DNA of 64,000 nt, taken from positions 1-64,000 of the forward strand of contig NZ_SPHO01000024.1 in assembly GCF_005845215.1 (NCBI RefSeq), in the 5' to 3' direction. Shown here in pieces: positions 1-6,940 of this stretch. Below the pieces are notes generated by a model. It did not search any database, had not been told where the DNA came from, and worked only from the letters and a program-made list of their open reading frames with translations. The position numbers and the translations under genes are program-made. Position 1 is the first letter of the stretch, and each line of letters opens with the position of its first letter. The DNA comes from Clostridium sp. 1001271st1 H5 (GTDB taxonomy: Bacteria > Bacillota > Clostridia > Lachnospirales > Lachnospiraceae).

Positions 1-120
1 GTTTTTTGCATTTTTTCAAGTGTGCCATAAAACTCATCAGAAAGAAAGGCGGATGTTTTGACGTTTACATTTGACGCTTACGTATTGACTCCATAACATA
101 AAAAATAATTCCATATAAGT
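1..120. other. Left edge, no recognisable gene
   Basis: AT-rich sequence between the window edge and the first hairpin. On the minus strand a short open stretch runs off the edge, but it has no convincing start and matches no family I recognise. It may be the beginning of a gene lying mostly outside the window, or decayed cassette DNA. Confidence 0.3.
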
Positions 121-121
121 A

Positions 122-156
122 AAGGGTGCCAGATAATTAACATCCGGCGCCCTTTT
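122..156. terminator. Strong hairpin at the left end of the cassette array
   Basis: Arms at 122-134 and 142-154 pair almost completely around an AT loop. T-rich tracts follow on both strands (TTTT on plus, TTTACTT on minus), so it could end transcription in either direction. It lies just past the last minus-strand array gene and is the natural terminator for the array. Confidence 0.6.
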
Positions 157-163
157 AACTATT

Positions 164-190
164 TGCCTCTGCAAACTGAAATTTGTCAAT
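164..190 (-). repeat. Degenerate cassette repeat, left end
   Basis: On the minus strand it reads TGACAAATTTCAGTTTGC, resembling the left half of the array repeat (GTCAAATCCCAGTTTG). The right half is not recognisable. It immediately follows the stop of the zinc-ribbon gene, where a cassette repeat is expected. Confidence 0.35.
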
Positions 191-547
191 TTAATCGTTG
201 TGGTTTAGATACTTTATATATTCACTTTGACTTCCGTCCCAATAACAATATATACATCTCCCATTTTTGAAAGTATGGATACAATTTTGGTAGCCATACA
301 GAACATGCGTACATTTAGGGCACAACGCCGCCATTTTAGAACTTGATTTTATAAATTCACTTCCACATTCGTCACAAATAGAAACAGCATCTTCTCCCAC
401 TTCAAATGCTCGAACCGACTTTGCTAGAATATTTAAAACCAAATCATCATTCGCATTAAAAAAAGCCCGCTTCAAGTATAATTCCAATTTTCCAAGCATA
501 AGTTTGTAATTCGTTTTTGACCATATAAACTTTTCTATAAACAACAC
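191..547 (-). CDS. Small zinc-ribbon protein (array gene)
   Basis: About 118 codons; I do not recognise the family. A CDEC pair near residue 58 and a CPKC pair near residue 77 look like a four-cysteine zinc ribbon. A second cluster follows (C at about 89, then CIYC near 98). The N-terminal half is a basic amphipathic helix region without transmembrane segments. The start is uncertain: GTG at 547 overlaps an AGGAGG ribosome binding site, and TTG at 544 or a later codon is possible. It is the last gene of the array and is followed by a degenerate repeat and a hairpin. A role in nucleic-acid binding is possible but not supported beyond the cysteines. Confidence 0.6.
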   Translation of the reverse strand: MLFIEKFIWSKTNYKLMLGKLELYLKRAFFNANDDLVLNILAKSVRAFEVGEDAVSICDECGSEFIKSSSKMAALCPKCTHVLYGYQNCIHTFKNGRCIYCYWDGSQSEYIKYLNHND

Positions 548-554
548 CTCCTAC

Positions 555-594
555 GCAGATTCAAATTTTTCTACCCGACAACCTGGGAGTTGAC
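555..594 (-). repeat. Cassette repeat between ASCH and zinc-ribbon genes
   Basis: Minus-strand core GGTTGTCGGGTAGAAAAATT is shared with the other copies. The outer arms (CAACTCCC on the left, GAATCTG on the right) pair poorly here, as if they came from two different repeats. The AGGAGG of the next gene lies directly beyond it. Confidence 0.7.
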
Positions 595-636
595 ATTCCT
601 AAAGGCTTTTGTGCAGAGTGTTACCTCTTTTATTCG

Positions 637-1044
637 TTATAGCACCTCAACAACTTCAAAACGCTCAAACGTAATAGGTGTTTGATTGGTAAAAGTATAA
701 CCGCGCCTGGCAGCGTCTCGTGTCCAATAACGTATATTGCCCGACTTCCATTGTTCAAAGTTTTCGTCCTCACCCTCAAGTTTGACCATATTCCAGGTTA
801 AATCGCAAAACTTGACCGTATCAAGATACACCGTCTTTATCACACAGGCTGGATTGCCGCGCCCATCGAGTACAAGCGATAAATCGCCAACACTTGGGGT
901 CTGTTCGTCCTCCAATACAACGGAGACTGTTGCAGTTTTCTTTCCGGTAAGTACCAGCGCCAAAAGTTCATCCGCCATTTCGGGACTATCGCCAAAAGCA
1001 AAGCATTCAAAATAGCTTTTATTTGTATTTTCTATCGAATCCAT
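637..1044 (-). CDS. ASCH domain protein (array gene)
   Basis: About 135 residues, essentially one ASCH domain. Visible features are the GKKTAT stretch near residue 34, a PSVGD turn near 50, and the alternating strands ending in FERFEVVEVL. ASCH domains are PUA-like folds associated with RNA binding or N4-acetylcytidine amidohydrolase activity; which applies here cannot be told from sequence. The ATG at 1044 has a GGGAG ribosome binding site about 11 bp upstream, just outside the preceding repeat. ASCH proteins are frequent passengers in integron-type cassette arrays, which fits the setting. Confidence 0.8.
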   Translation of the reverse strand: MDSIENTNKSYFECFAFGDSPEMADELLALVLTGKKTATVSVVLEDEQTPSVGDLSLVLDGRGNPACVIKTVYLDTVKFCDLTWNMVKLEGEDENFEQWKSGNIRYWTRDAARRGYTFTNQTPITFERFEVVEVL

Positions 1045-1062
1045 TTCTTATTTAATCTCCCT

Positions 1063-1100
1063 AAAATTCAAATTTTCTACCTATCAAACTGGGATTTGAG
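1063..1100 (-). repeat. Cassette repeat between PAP2 and ASCH genes
   Basis: Minus-strand sequence follows the consensus: CAAATCCCAGTTTG, then ATAGGTAGAAAA, then TTTGAATTTT. The arms are CAAATCC and GAATTTT. It lies between the PAP2 stop codon and the ASCH ribosome binding site. Confidence 0.75.
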
Positions 1101-1112
1101 CATTTAGCACCT

Positions 1113-1760
1113 TTAATGCTTAAATTCCGTAATTAATGTCCTATATAACATAACTAATGATATACTCAATAATATTCCACCAATAATATCGGTCATCCAA
1201 TGAACCCCTGATATGGTTCTTCCTACCACCATAAATAATGTGAACACCGAAATCACTAAAACTATTATATTTTTAACTACTACACTTTTAATGCGATTTT
1301 TTAACTGAAGGATTGCTGTCGGCATTACACAAAGTATTAACAACGTTGTTGATGATGGATAAGAAGACTCTAGCCTGCCTTCGATGATAACTGGTCTATA
1401 ATTAATAGCAAACTCTTCAAAAACCACATACCCAATTATTACAAGAATATAAAAGACCCCAAGTATTATTATATCTGAATCTACCTTGAACAAATTTCTA
1501 CGTCTTATCAATTGAATTAATCCTAATACTCCAAATCCAAGTACAAATACAATAGCAACAAGCCCTAACCAATCTGTAACCTCATAAAGCCACAAATGCA
1601 CCCCAGTCATTTTATGGAATGCATCATTTAATGTTGCAAATCCAACAACAGTTCCTCTTGGTCCAATTGCTTGCAAATCAATTTTTGTGATTGCCACCGT
1701 CCATAATACAAATGCAATAAAAGCAGTTAAAGTGATTCGTACATTTTTCTTTGTTTTCAT
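1113..1760 (-). CDS. PAP2-family membrane phosphatase (array gene)
   Basis: A protein of 215 residues with about six hydrophobic segments. The PAP2 signature is present: NYRP near residue 122, SYPSSTT near 135 and SGVHWMTDIIGG near 185, supplying the conserved Arg, Ser and His residues. Members dephosphorylate lipid phosphates such as undecaprenyl pyrophosphate or phosphatidic acid at the membrane; the substrate is not predictable. The ATG is preceded by AAAGGAAG. Unlike most array genes it has no clear repeat on its upstream side (1761-1869), so it may share a cassette with the HTH gene before it, or the repeat has decayed. Confidence 0.8.
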   Translation of the reverse strand: MKTKKNVRITLTAFIAFVLWTVAITKIDLQAIGPRGTVVGFATLNDAFHKMTGVHLWLYEVTDWLGLVAIVFVLGFGVLGLIQLIRRRNLFKVDSDIIILGVFYILVIIGYVVFEEFAINYRPVIIEGRLESSYPSSTTLLILCVMPTAILQLKNRIKSVVVKNIIVLVISVFTLFMVVGRTISGVHWMTDIIGGILLSISLVMLYRTLITEFKH

Positions 1761-1869
1761 TTTGTTACTTCCTTTTCGTTTTTATTTTGGCTCAGCACCT
1801 AAACTAACACTAACAAAAGAAGTTAAAAAACAAAAGAATTGCTTTGTCACATACAAGATACGATTCGTG

Positions 1870-2475
1870 TCATTCCCATTTTATCAGCATTATCGCCTTT
1901 ATAATCAAGAAAAGTAATGTGAATCCAGCAGCATATGGCTGCGTACTCATGATAAAGAAAAAAGCTAATACCGTACTTAGTATCAATGATAATTTAGAAT
2001 TATTCTTAACCCATATCACCTTATTGCAGTTCTGTAACGCCAATGTAAATATTCCTAAAACTACAATAGCAACAATTCCAATTATATAAGGGACTTTTAT
2101 ATATGAATTAACTTCGATAAAATTTAAAAGTGAAACCTCCTGTATCACACCATTTATGTTCTGTCCAAAAAAAGGCAAGAAGAAAAACATAATCAAACTG
2201 CAATCCAATGTCCCATAAATAATATCTCTATTTTTCTGTTCCTTTACTTTCTGCTCGTTTTCGGCCACGTCCAGCAGTTCCTCATTGGAAAGCAACTCAT
2301 CCAATGATACGGAAAAATATTTCGAGATTACCTTCAAAGAATCAATATTCGGATAGCCTTTTCCAGACTCCCATTTTGAAATTGCGGTTCTTGATACATA
2401 TAAATCGTTTGCAAGTTCTTCTTGCGTCAGTCCTCTATTCTTTCTAAGTTCTTTTAATTTTTCACTAAATTCCAA
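1870..2475 (-). CDS. HTH_3 (XRE-type) regulator with membrane domain (array gene)
   Basis: About 201 residues. The N-terminal 60 residues form a Cro/C1-type helix-turn-helix (TQEELANDLYVSRTAISKWE). The remainder holds about four hydrophobic segments, typical of Clostridia membrane-tethered XRE proteins. I place the start at TTG 2475, which has AAAGGAG eight bases upstream. A longer reading from ATG 2532 would only add residues translated from the cassette repeat (SSLSGRKIGSC), so it is rejected. Likely a transcriptional repressor that senses an envelope state; target unknown. The gene is preceded by a cassette repeat. Confidence 0.75.
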   Translation of the reverse strand: MEFSEKLKELRKNRGLTQEELANDLYVSRTAISKWESGKGYPNIDSLKVISKYFSVSLDELLSNEELLDVAENEQKVKEQKNRDIIYGTLDCSLIMFFFLPFFGQNINGVIQEVSLLNFIEVNSYIKVPYIIGIVAIVVLGIFTLALQNCNKVIWVKNNSKLSLILSTVLAFFFIMSTQPYAAGFTLLFLIIKAIMLIKWE

Positions 2476-2490
2476 GTATTTTACTCCTTT

Positions 2491-2530
2491 ACAACTTCCA
2501 ATTTTTCTGCCCGATAAGCTTGAAGTTGTC
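2491..2530 (-). repeat. Cassette repeat with well-paired arms
   Basis: Minus strand begins GACAACTTCAAGC and ends AAATTGGAAGTTGT. The arms CAACTTC and GAAGTTG pair perfectly, continue with AA/TT, and leave one unpaired G in the right arm, reminiscent of the extrahelical base of attC sites. It overlaps the TGA stop of the DUF6199-like gene. Confidence 0.8.
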
Positions 2531-2741
2531 ACTCCAAAATCAACGGTAGCATAATCATTATGGCTCCTAACAGAGCAAACAAAATACCGCCAAATTTTGT
2601 ACTTTTTAAATAGATGTCAGACGGTTCATCTGCACGATAAGATTTCCATTCTTCTGTTAATTTCCAAACCAAATGTGGCTTCAAAAAGATAAACATTCCT
2701 AACCCAAGGAATATTATTCCGCCACAAACACACTCCAACAC
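2529..2741 (-). CDS. Small two-helix membrane protein, DUF6199-like (array gene)
   Basis: About 70 residues with two hydrophobic helices flanking a conserved-looking polar loop (WKLTEEWKSYRADEPSDIY). The layout resembles the DUF6199 family of small membrane proteins; no biochemical role is known to me. I prefer GTG 2741, which lies nine bases after GGAG; GTG 2747 is also in frame but too close to the ribosome binding site. The stop codon is embedded in the following repeat, so gene and repeat form one compact unit. Confidence 0.65.
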   Translation of the reverse strand: MLECVCGGIIFLGLGMFIFLKPHLVWKLTEEWKSYRADEPSDIYLKSTKFGGILFALLGAIMIMLPLILE

Positions 2742-2757
2742 ATTCACACGCTCCTTT

Positions 2758-2797
2758 ACAAATTCATATTTTTAGTTCTACAACCTGGAAGTTGTCG
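2758..2797 (-). repeat. Cassette repeat with diverged centre
   Basis: Minus strand starts ACAACTTCCAGGTTGTAG and ends ATATGAATTTGT. The usual GGGTAG centre is altered to AGAACTAAAAA, but flank positions and spacing to the neighbouring genes are conserved. The left end can also form a small local palindrome (ACAAC/GTTGT). Confidence 0.65.
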
Positions 2798-2800
2798 GTA

Positions 2801-3295
2801 TTAAAGCGCCATTATTTTATCCACTATTTCACGAACGGTTTTATTGCTTGTTTCAATTTTTATCGTATCAAGAACTTGATACATAGAAATTCTTGCAACA
2901 CTTCTATCAATAACATCAGCGGTGCGAACCTCTCGTGCCACATCTGCCCTTAATCTGTTTTGCAGATTCATTTCATCGACAGTCAGTGAGATTATCTTAA
3001 CCATGCAATTTTCTGTATCAAGTTCGTTTAAAATGCTGTCAATAATAGATTGCTCGTGCATTACCCAACAAAAAATGACATTTTCATAAACAGAACAGTG
3101 AATAAAACTATTCAGCAAATAACAAATATTGCGTACTACCATCGCTTTAGTTTCATCGGTCACTTGAAATGGACTGGCATCCCAACACCAATCACCATCA
3201 AGGAATACGCTTTTATTCAAATCTCTTTTTAACTGTTGGCTTACTGTTGTTTTGCCAACTCCCATCGTTCCGCCAATTAAATAAAGTGTTTTCAT
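2801..3295 (-). CDS. P-loop small-molecule kinase-like ATPase (array gene)
   Basis: About 164 residues. Walker A motif GTMGVGKTT near residue 8, followed by FLDGDWCW, the position where nucleoside and shikimate-type kinases bind their acceptor. RLRADVAR near residue 115 looks like the lid or arginine region. The family resembles AAA_17/AAA_33 kinases that phosphorylate small metabolites or antibiotics; the substrate cannot be named. ATG 3295 has GTGAGG eight bases upstream, directly after the cassette repeat. The upstream in-frame GTG at 3307 lies inside the repeat-proximal sequence and is less likely. Confidence 0.7.
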   Translation of the reverse strand: MKTLYLIGGTMGVGKTTVSQQLKRDLNKSVFLDGDWCWDASPFQVTDETKAMVVRNICYLLNSFIHCSVYENVIFCWVMHEQSIIDSILNELDTENCMVKIISLTVDEMNLQNRLRADVAREVRTADVIDRSVARISMYQVLDTIKIETSNKTVREIVDKIMAL

Positions 3296-3305
3296 AGATA
3301 GCCTC

Positions 3306-3342
3306 ACAAATTCAAATTTTTCTACCCGACAAGCTGGGATTT
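3306..3342 (-). repeat. Cassette repeat after the GNAT gene
   Basis: Minus strand AAATCCCAGCTTGTCGGGTA followed by GAAAAATTTGAATTTG. It begins inside the TAA stop codon of the acetyltransferase. It matches the consensus of the main subfamily closely. Confidence 0.8.
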
Positions 3343-3883
3343 AATGCATGGCATAATTTATCTTTACCATGTGGATATGGTCTTCCCAAACGCCATTGAT
3401 ATTTAAATAATATCTTGAAATTCCCTCGTTGATAAAATTATTTTTTTCCAACACGCTTAAAGAGGCTTTATTTTTCGGCATCACATTTGCTTCTATTCGA
3501 TGTAAGCCCAATTCTTCAAAGGCATATTTTGTCAACATTTCTACCGCAATAGACATATATCCCTTGTTGACAAAATCCTTGTCTAATTTATATCCCAGGA
3601 AAGCAGAACAAAAGGCTCCCCATACCACGTTGTTCAATCCAATGATACCTATAACTTTTACGGGTTGTTCCACAGGCATAATATAAAAGCGAAAAGATGT
3701 TCTTTCCTCATATTCAGACATTTCCTTTTTTAATACTGCCTGCTGATATTCGAGAGAGAAAAACTCCTCGTTTCGTGTAGGCTCAAAGGCTTCTAAAAAC
3801 GTCCGGTTTCTCTTATAATAATCAACCACTTGTTCCGCAAGAGATATATTTGTTGGAACAAGCTGTATATATTGGTTTTTCAT
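3341..3883 (-). CDS. GNAT acetyltransferase, RimJ/RimL type (array gene)
   Basis: About 180 residues, the usual size of an Acetyltransf_3 protein. Strand-rich core IGIIGLNNVVWGAF and the acetyl-CoA region LGYKLDKDFVNKGYM followed by ELGLHRIEANVMPKN and SLSVLEKNNF are characteristic. Such enzymes acetylate ribosomal protein N-termini, other amines or antibiotics; substrate unknown. ATG 3883 has AGAGGTG eight bases upstream. An apparent 70-residue N-terminal extension is an artefact: it reads through the upstream repeat, giving SSLSGRKIGSC again, and back into the cyclase gene in another frame. Confidence 0.85.
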   Translation of the reverse strand: MKNQYIQLVPTNISLAEQVVDYYKRNRTFLEAFEPTRNEEFFSLEYQQAVLKKEMSEYEERTSFRFYIMPVEQPVKVIGIIGLNNVVWGAFCSAFLGYKLDKDFVNKGYMSIAVEMLTKYAFEELGLHRIEANVMPKNKASLSVLEKNNFINEGISRYYLNINGVWEDHIHMVKINYAMH

Positions 3884-3898
3884 GATACATTCACCTCT

Positions 3899-3937
3899 GC
3901 AACTTCCAATTTTTCTACCTGACAAGCTGGAATTCGC
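3899..3937 (-). repeat. Cassette repeat between GGDEF and GNAT genes
   Basis: Minus strand GCGAATTCCAGCTTGTCAGG followed by TAGAAAAATTGGAAGTTGC. The arms (GAATTCC and GGAAGTT) pair imperfectly. About 50 bp of extra sequence separates it from the cyclase stop codon, the largest gap of this kind in the array. Confidence 0.75.
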
Positions 3938-3986
3938 TTTGTTCAACCTCAAAACTACCCATTGGGCACGACTGTCTGCCATAGCA

Positions 3987-5024
3987 TTATCTAGCGTGTT
4001 TATCCATTTGTGGTTCATAAAAACTGCAGCCACTTTTTCCGTTTCTTTTTGTTTCATACAACGCACAATCCGCATGATGAAACAGTTCCTTTGAATATCC
4101 ATGTGTAGAAAAAGCGACTCCTACTGATAATGATACGGGCGGCAGCTTATCAATCGGGTTTTTCAATCTATCGTTTATCTGTTTGATTTTTCTTGTTATG
4201 AAGTCTTTCTTATCGTATGTTAAATTATTCAATATTATGGCAAACTCATCTCCTCCGATTCTGGACACGATATCAGATGAACGGAATGAACTGCTTAGAA
4301 TCTTTGACGTTTTAAATAGTATTTTATCTCCGATTTCATGTCCATAGGTATCATTAACGGATTTGAAAGAATCCACATCCACAAGAGCAAAGGCCAGCGG
4401 AAACTGCTCATTTTCAAGAAGATACGTCACGTTATCAAAGCCGCTTCTATTTAGAACGCCAGTCAGAGCATCGTGTTCTGCTTTATACTTCATCACCTCT
4501 CCTGCACGCAAAGATTCAAACAAATTATCATTGAGTTCACTTGCCAATTCTTTATTGAAAATAAGCCCATACACTCGCCCTAGCTTGATTAACGCCTCTT
4601 TTTCCTCTTCAGACCATATATGCTTTTTGAATTGCTGAAAACCAATGGAACCATCATATATCTGATTATTGCATCGGACATATCCATAATGGAGTACATT
4701 ATCTGAAATGGCATACTGCTCTGAATCCTTAACATTATAACCACATACACGCTGATTATCGTACATATGGATTGCATCTTCATATGCGTCCGGAGGAAGC
4801 TGAATTACCTGTCCTACCGTATTATATTCTGGTTTACTAACACTCATAAATCGAAATACAAATTCTCTTTCAAGAGAAATCTTCTCTAGTGTATACACAA
4901 CATCTAACTGAAAACTCTCCCTGATATTATTCAATAATTCCTGAAATGCACTTCCATTTAGTTTATCCTCTTCCATCAATGTACTCATAAATTTCTTTAT
5001 AAACTCGTCTATTCTAGTCACCAT
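3987..5024 (-). CDS. GGDEF diguanylate cyclase with N-terminal sensor region (array gene)
   Basis: About 345 residues. Residues 1 to roughly 175 look like a GAF-type sensor module. From about 185 there is a GGDEF domain with the linker HDALTGVLNRSGF, the metal-binding DVDSFK and an intact signature IGGDEFA, so it should make cyclic di-GMP from GTP. No transmembrane segment is evident, so it is probably cytoplasmic. ATG 5024 has GGGGGGAGAG upstream; a longer in-frame reading from 5087 starts inside the repeat and is discounted. It is the largest gene of the array and unusual cargo for a cassette. Confidence 0.85.
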   Translation of the reverse strand: MVTRIDEFIKKFMSTLMEEDKLNGSAFQELLNNIRESFQLDVVYTLEKISLEREFVFRFMSVSKPEYNTVGQVIQLPPDAYEDAIHMYDNQRVCGYNVKDSEQYAISDNVLHYGYVRCNNQIYDGSIGFQQFKKHIWSEEEKEALIKLGRVYGLIFNKELASELNDNLFESLRAGEVMKYKAEHDALTGVLNRSGFDNVTYLLENEQFPLAFALVDVDSFKSVNDTYGHEIGDKILFKTSKILSSSFRSSDIVSRIGGDEFAIILNNLTYDKKDFITRKIKQINDRLKNPIDKLPPVSLSVGVAFSTHGYSKELFHHADCALYETKRNGKSGCSFYEPQMDKHAR

Positions 5025-5056
5025 AAGCTCTCCCCCCAATTCATGTTTCCATCTCG

Positions 5057-5096
5057 GCAAATTCCAATTCAAAAACTTGACCAACAAGGATTTGAC
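5057..5096 (-). repeat. Cassette repeat, second subfamily
   Basis: Minus strand GTCAAATCCTTGTTGGTCAA then GTTTTTGAATTGGAATTTGC. The arms CAAATCC and GGAATTTG pair with one extra A. The centre (TTGGTCAAGTTTTTG) differs from the GGGTAGAAAAA centre of most copies but matches the repeat at 6851. Confidence 0.75.
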
Positions 5097-5102
5097 TTAC
5101 AG

Positions 5103-5629
5103 TCAGATTGACCAATCACCATAGCTGAAAGTTCCGCTACCATGATGAAGTTGTCCGCCTGTCTTGAGTTTTCTAAAAGCGTCTCGTATACGAATTACAA
5201 TTTCCGGTTGAATGGCAAGCGAATGATGTACGGGGAATATCCGCTTTGCATGTAATTTTGCAATCTTTTCAAGCGATTGCAAATAGGCATTGGGGTCAGT
5301 GGACGGAAACCACGCTGTTAGTGTGTCTTTGTTAACCAAATCACCCGTATTGAGATAGCCCTTTTCTTTTCCCCAAAAGCACATATGCCCTGGCGCGTGT
5401 CCGGGCGTATGCAATACATCAATCTTCCTACCGCCAATATCTATACATTCATTACCATACAATATTTTAGTAGGTATTCCTTGAAAAAGGTCGTACGTAT
5501 TTACATCATAGCCGTCTGGCAAATTACAACGGTCAACCACATTACTCCTTTATTGTTTCTAACGGTTGCGGAAAACCGCCAGTAAGCCACTCAAGCTCTG
5601 CCTCGTGTGCATAAAAATCGGGAACTATA
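5103..5629 (-). pseudogene. Metallo-beta-lactamase-fold hydrolase, truncated and frameshifted
   Basis: The open part (from GTG 5540, 145 codons) carries the C-terminal half of an MBL fold: TPGHAPGH, NTGDLV and FPVHHS. The N-terminal half with HxHxDH is missing. Upstream in another frame are 24 codons (FYAHEAELEWLTGG and on to PLETIKE) that continue directly into VVDRCNLPDG if one A of the GAGTAATG junction is removed. So there is a one-base insertion creating a TAA, and the 5' end is cut away exactly where the reductase gene stops. No cassette repeat separates it from that gene, which suggests a deletion removed the repeat and the first half together. It is probably non-functional. Confidence 0.75.
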
Positions 5630-6214
5630 CTATTCCTTATAAATGTTTTTTCCAAAATCGTAGGCCTCTATAAGATGGTTTGTTTTATCAATTTGTGGTT
5701 TTCCATTTGTGTCACCACATCCACCAGCAAGTAGCATCCCTTTATCATTAAAACCAATATAATTTATGATTGCAAATTTGTAATACGATACTGCTTGTTC
5801 ATATGTCCAAAAGAAATTGTCGGCTGATGTCATCAATAAAGCAGCATCTTTTATTGGATATCTTTCATATCTTCCTAAAGGCGGATTAGAATCTTCTTCT
5901 GCGATACAATAAAATCTCTCAATAAATGCCTTGATTTTAGAAGATAGTGTCCAAAATAATAATGGAGATGCAAACACAATTAAATCTGCAGATTTAATTT
6001 TAGGTACAAGTTCATTGAATCCATCCTTTTGCACACAAGGTTTTCCATAACGACAAGCATTACAACCAATACAACCTTTCACTTCCGTTTTATTAAGGGG
6101 AATTTTTTCTACAGAATGTCCAGCTTCTTTTGCCCCTCGAATAAAAGCGTCTACCAATTGACTGGTATTACCATTAGCTCGTCCTCCACCTTGTATAACT
6201 AATATATTCTTCAT
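5630..6214 (-). CDS. Flavodoxin-fold NAD(P)H-dependent FMN reductase (array gene)
   Basis: A protein of 194 residues, NADPH-dependent FMN reductase/iron-sulfur flavoprotein type. The phosphate-binding loop GGGRANGNTSQLV follows the first strand, the CIGCNACRYGKPC cluster sits near residue 48, and FASPLLFWTLSSKIKAF is the typical FMN-contact segment. These cytoplasmic enzymes reduce flavins, quinones or xenobiotics; the physiological acceptor is unknown. It starts at ATG 6214 after a cassette repeat whose right end supplies GATGAGG. The stop codon abuts the broken hydrolase gene. Confidence 0.85.
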   Translation of the reverse strand: MKNILVIQGGGRANGNTSQLVDAFIRGAKEAGHSVEKIPLNKTEVKGCIGCNACRYGKPCVQKDGFNELVPKIKSADLIVFASPLLFWTLSSKIKAFIERFYCIAEEDSNPPLGRYERYPIKDAALLMTSADNFFWTYEQAVSYYKFAIINYIGFNDKGMLLAGGCGDTNGKPQIDKTNHLIEAYDFGKNIYKE

Positions 6215-6231
6215 TTTTTATATTTCCTCAT

Positions 6232-6269
6232 CAACTTCAAATTTTTCTGCCCAACAAGTTGGAAGTTGT
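6232..6269 (-). repeat. Cassette repeat with near-perfect hairpin
   Basis: Minus strand CAACTTCCAACTTGTTGGGC followed by AGAAAAATTTGAAGTTG. The arms CAACTTC and GAAGTTG are fully complementary with a single unpaired base next to them. The central GTTGGGC matches the classical attC core pattern GTTRRRY, although at an unusual position within the repeat. Confidence 0.8.
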
Positions 6270-6291
6270 GCAATATCGCTCTATCCATTTT

Positions 6292-6840
6292 CTACCATTC
6301 TGTAGTCATAAACCGTTGAAGTTTTTCTTGTATATTGTCAGTTCCTTTTATACCTATCATCGGAATAGAAATTTTTTCTTGTAAAAGCTGGTAAGAAATT
6401 CTTTCTACAAACAGTCCCATTCCATTGATTTCTGCATTGTTGTCAGATGTTGTTTCTACACCACAATTTGGAGAACGATTTGCTCCAATAATGCCAATAA
6501 TTTCAAATCCATATTTTTTATATTCTATGATTTGTTGTACTACATAATCAGCCAGCCTTGTTAGTTTTGCATTCGAGCTGTCACTTTTCATTGCCGAACG
6601 TATTCGTGTATTCTCTACCACTACAGGACTATCAACGCCATGAATATTCCCCCTATCAAGTCCTAAGCAGCAAAACTCTGGGCAGGGCATTTGGATAATA
6701 CCAATATTAGCATTTAAGAAAAAATCTATAACATCTCTAAATACTGCCGGATAAACCGCCGTTCCATCAGAAATAGAGTTTTGATTTAAAAAGCAATGTG
6801 CGATAAAAATAACTTTTTTACTTCTTCCATCATTAAACAT
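6292..6840 (-). CDS. TudS/DUF523-related putative desulfidase (array gene)
   Basis: A protein of 182 residues related to DUF523 proteins of the type represented by Clostridioides CD3072. Three conserved cysteines are visible: in the N-terminal IAHCFLNQ, in MPCPEFCCLG and in GANRSPNCGV. In TudS enzymes three cysteines hold a [4Fe-4S] cluster that removes sulfur from thiouracil, so a role in thio-base or sulfur metabolism is plausible but unproven. ATG 6840 follows GTGAGGATGTAAT just outside the repeat at 6851. Confidence 0.8.
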   Translation of the reverse strand: MFNDGRSKKVIFIAHCFLNQNSISDGTAVYPAVFRDVIDFFLNANIGIIQMPCPEFCCLGLDRGNIHGVDSPVVVENTRIRSAMKSDSSNAKLTRLADYVVQQIIEYKKYGFEIIGIIGANRSPNCGVETTSDNNAEINGMGLFVERISYQLLQEKISIPMIGIKGTDNIQEKLQRFMTTEW

Positions 6841-6850
6841 ATTACATCCT

Positions 6851-6892
6851 CACAAAATTCCAATTTAAAAGCTTGACAAACAAGGATTTGAC
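6851..6892 (-). repeat. Cassette repeat, second subfamily
   Basis: Minus strand GTCAAATCCTTGTTTGTCAA followed by GCTTTTAAATTGGAATTTTG. The arms CAAATCC and GGAATTTTG pair with an offset. It closely resembles the copy at 5057. Confidence 0.75.
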
Positions 6893-6940
6893 ATTTCAAT
6901 TAAAACTGTCCATAATGATTCTCCTTGAAAACACCTTCAT

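Noticed and set aside
1..60. RelB-like antitoxin at the left edge
   Set aside because: The readable fragment is under 30 residues, has no start and no diagnostic motif.
555..6892. Repeats as a CRISPR array
   Set aside because: Spacing is gene-sized and irregular (about 270-1200 bp), the intervals are coding, and no cas genes are present.
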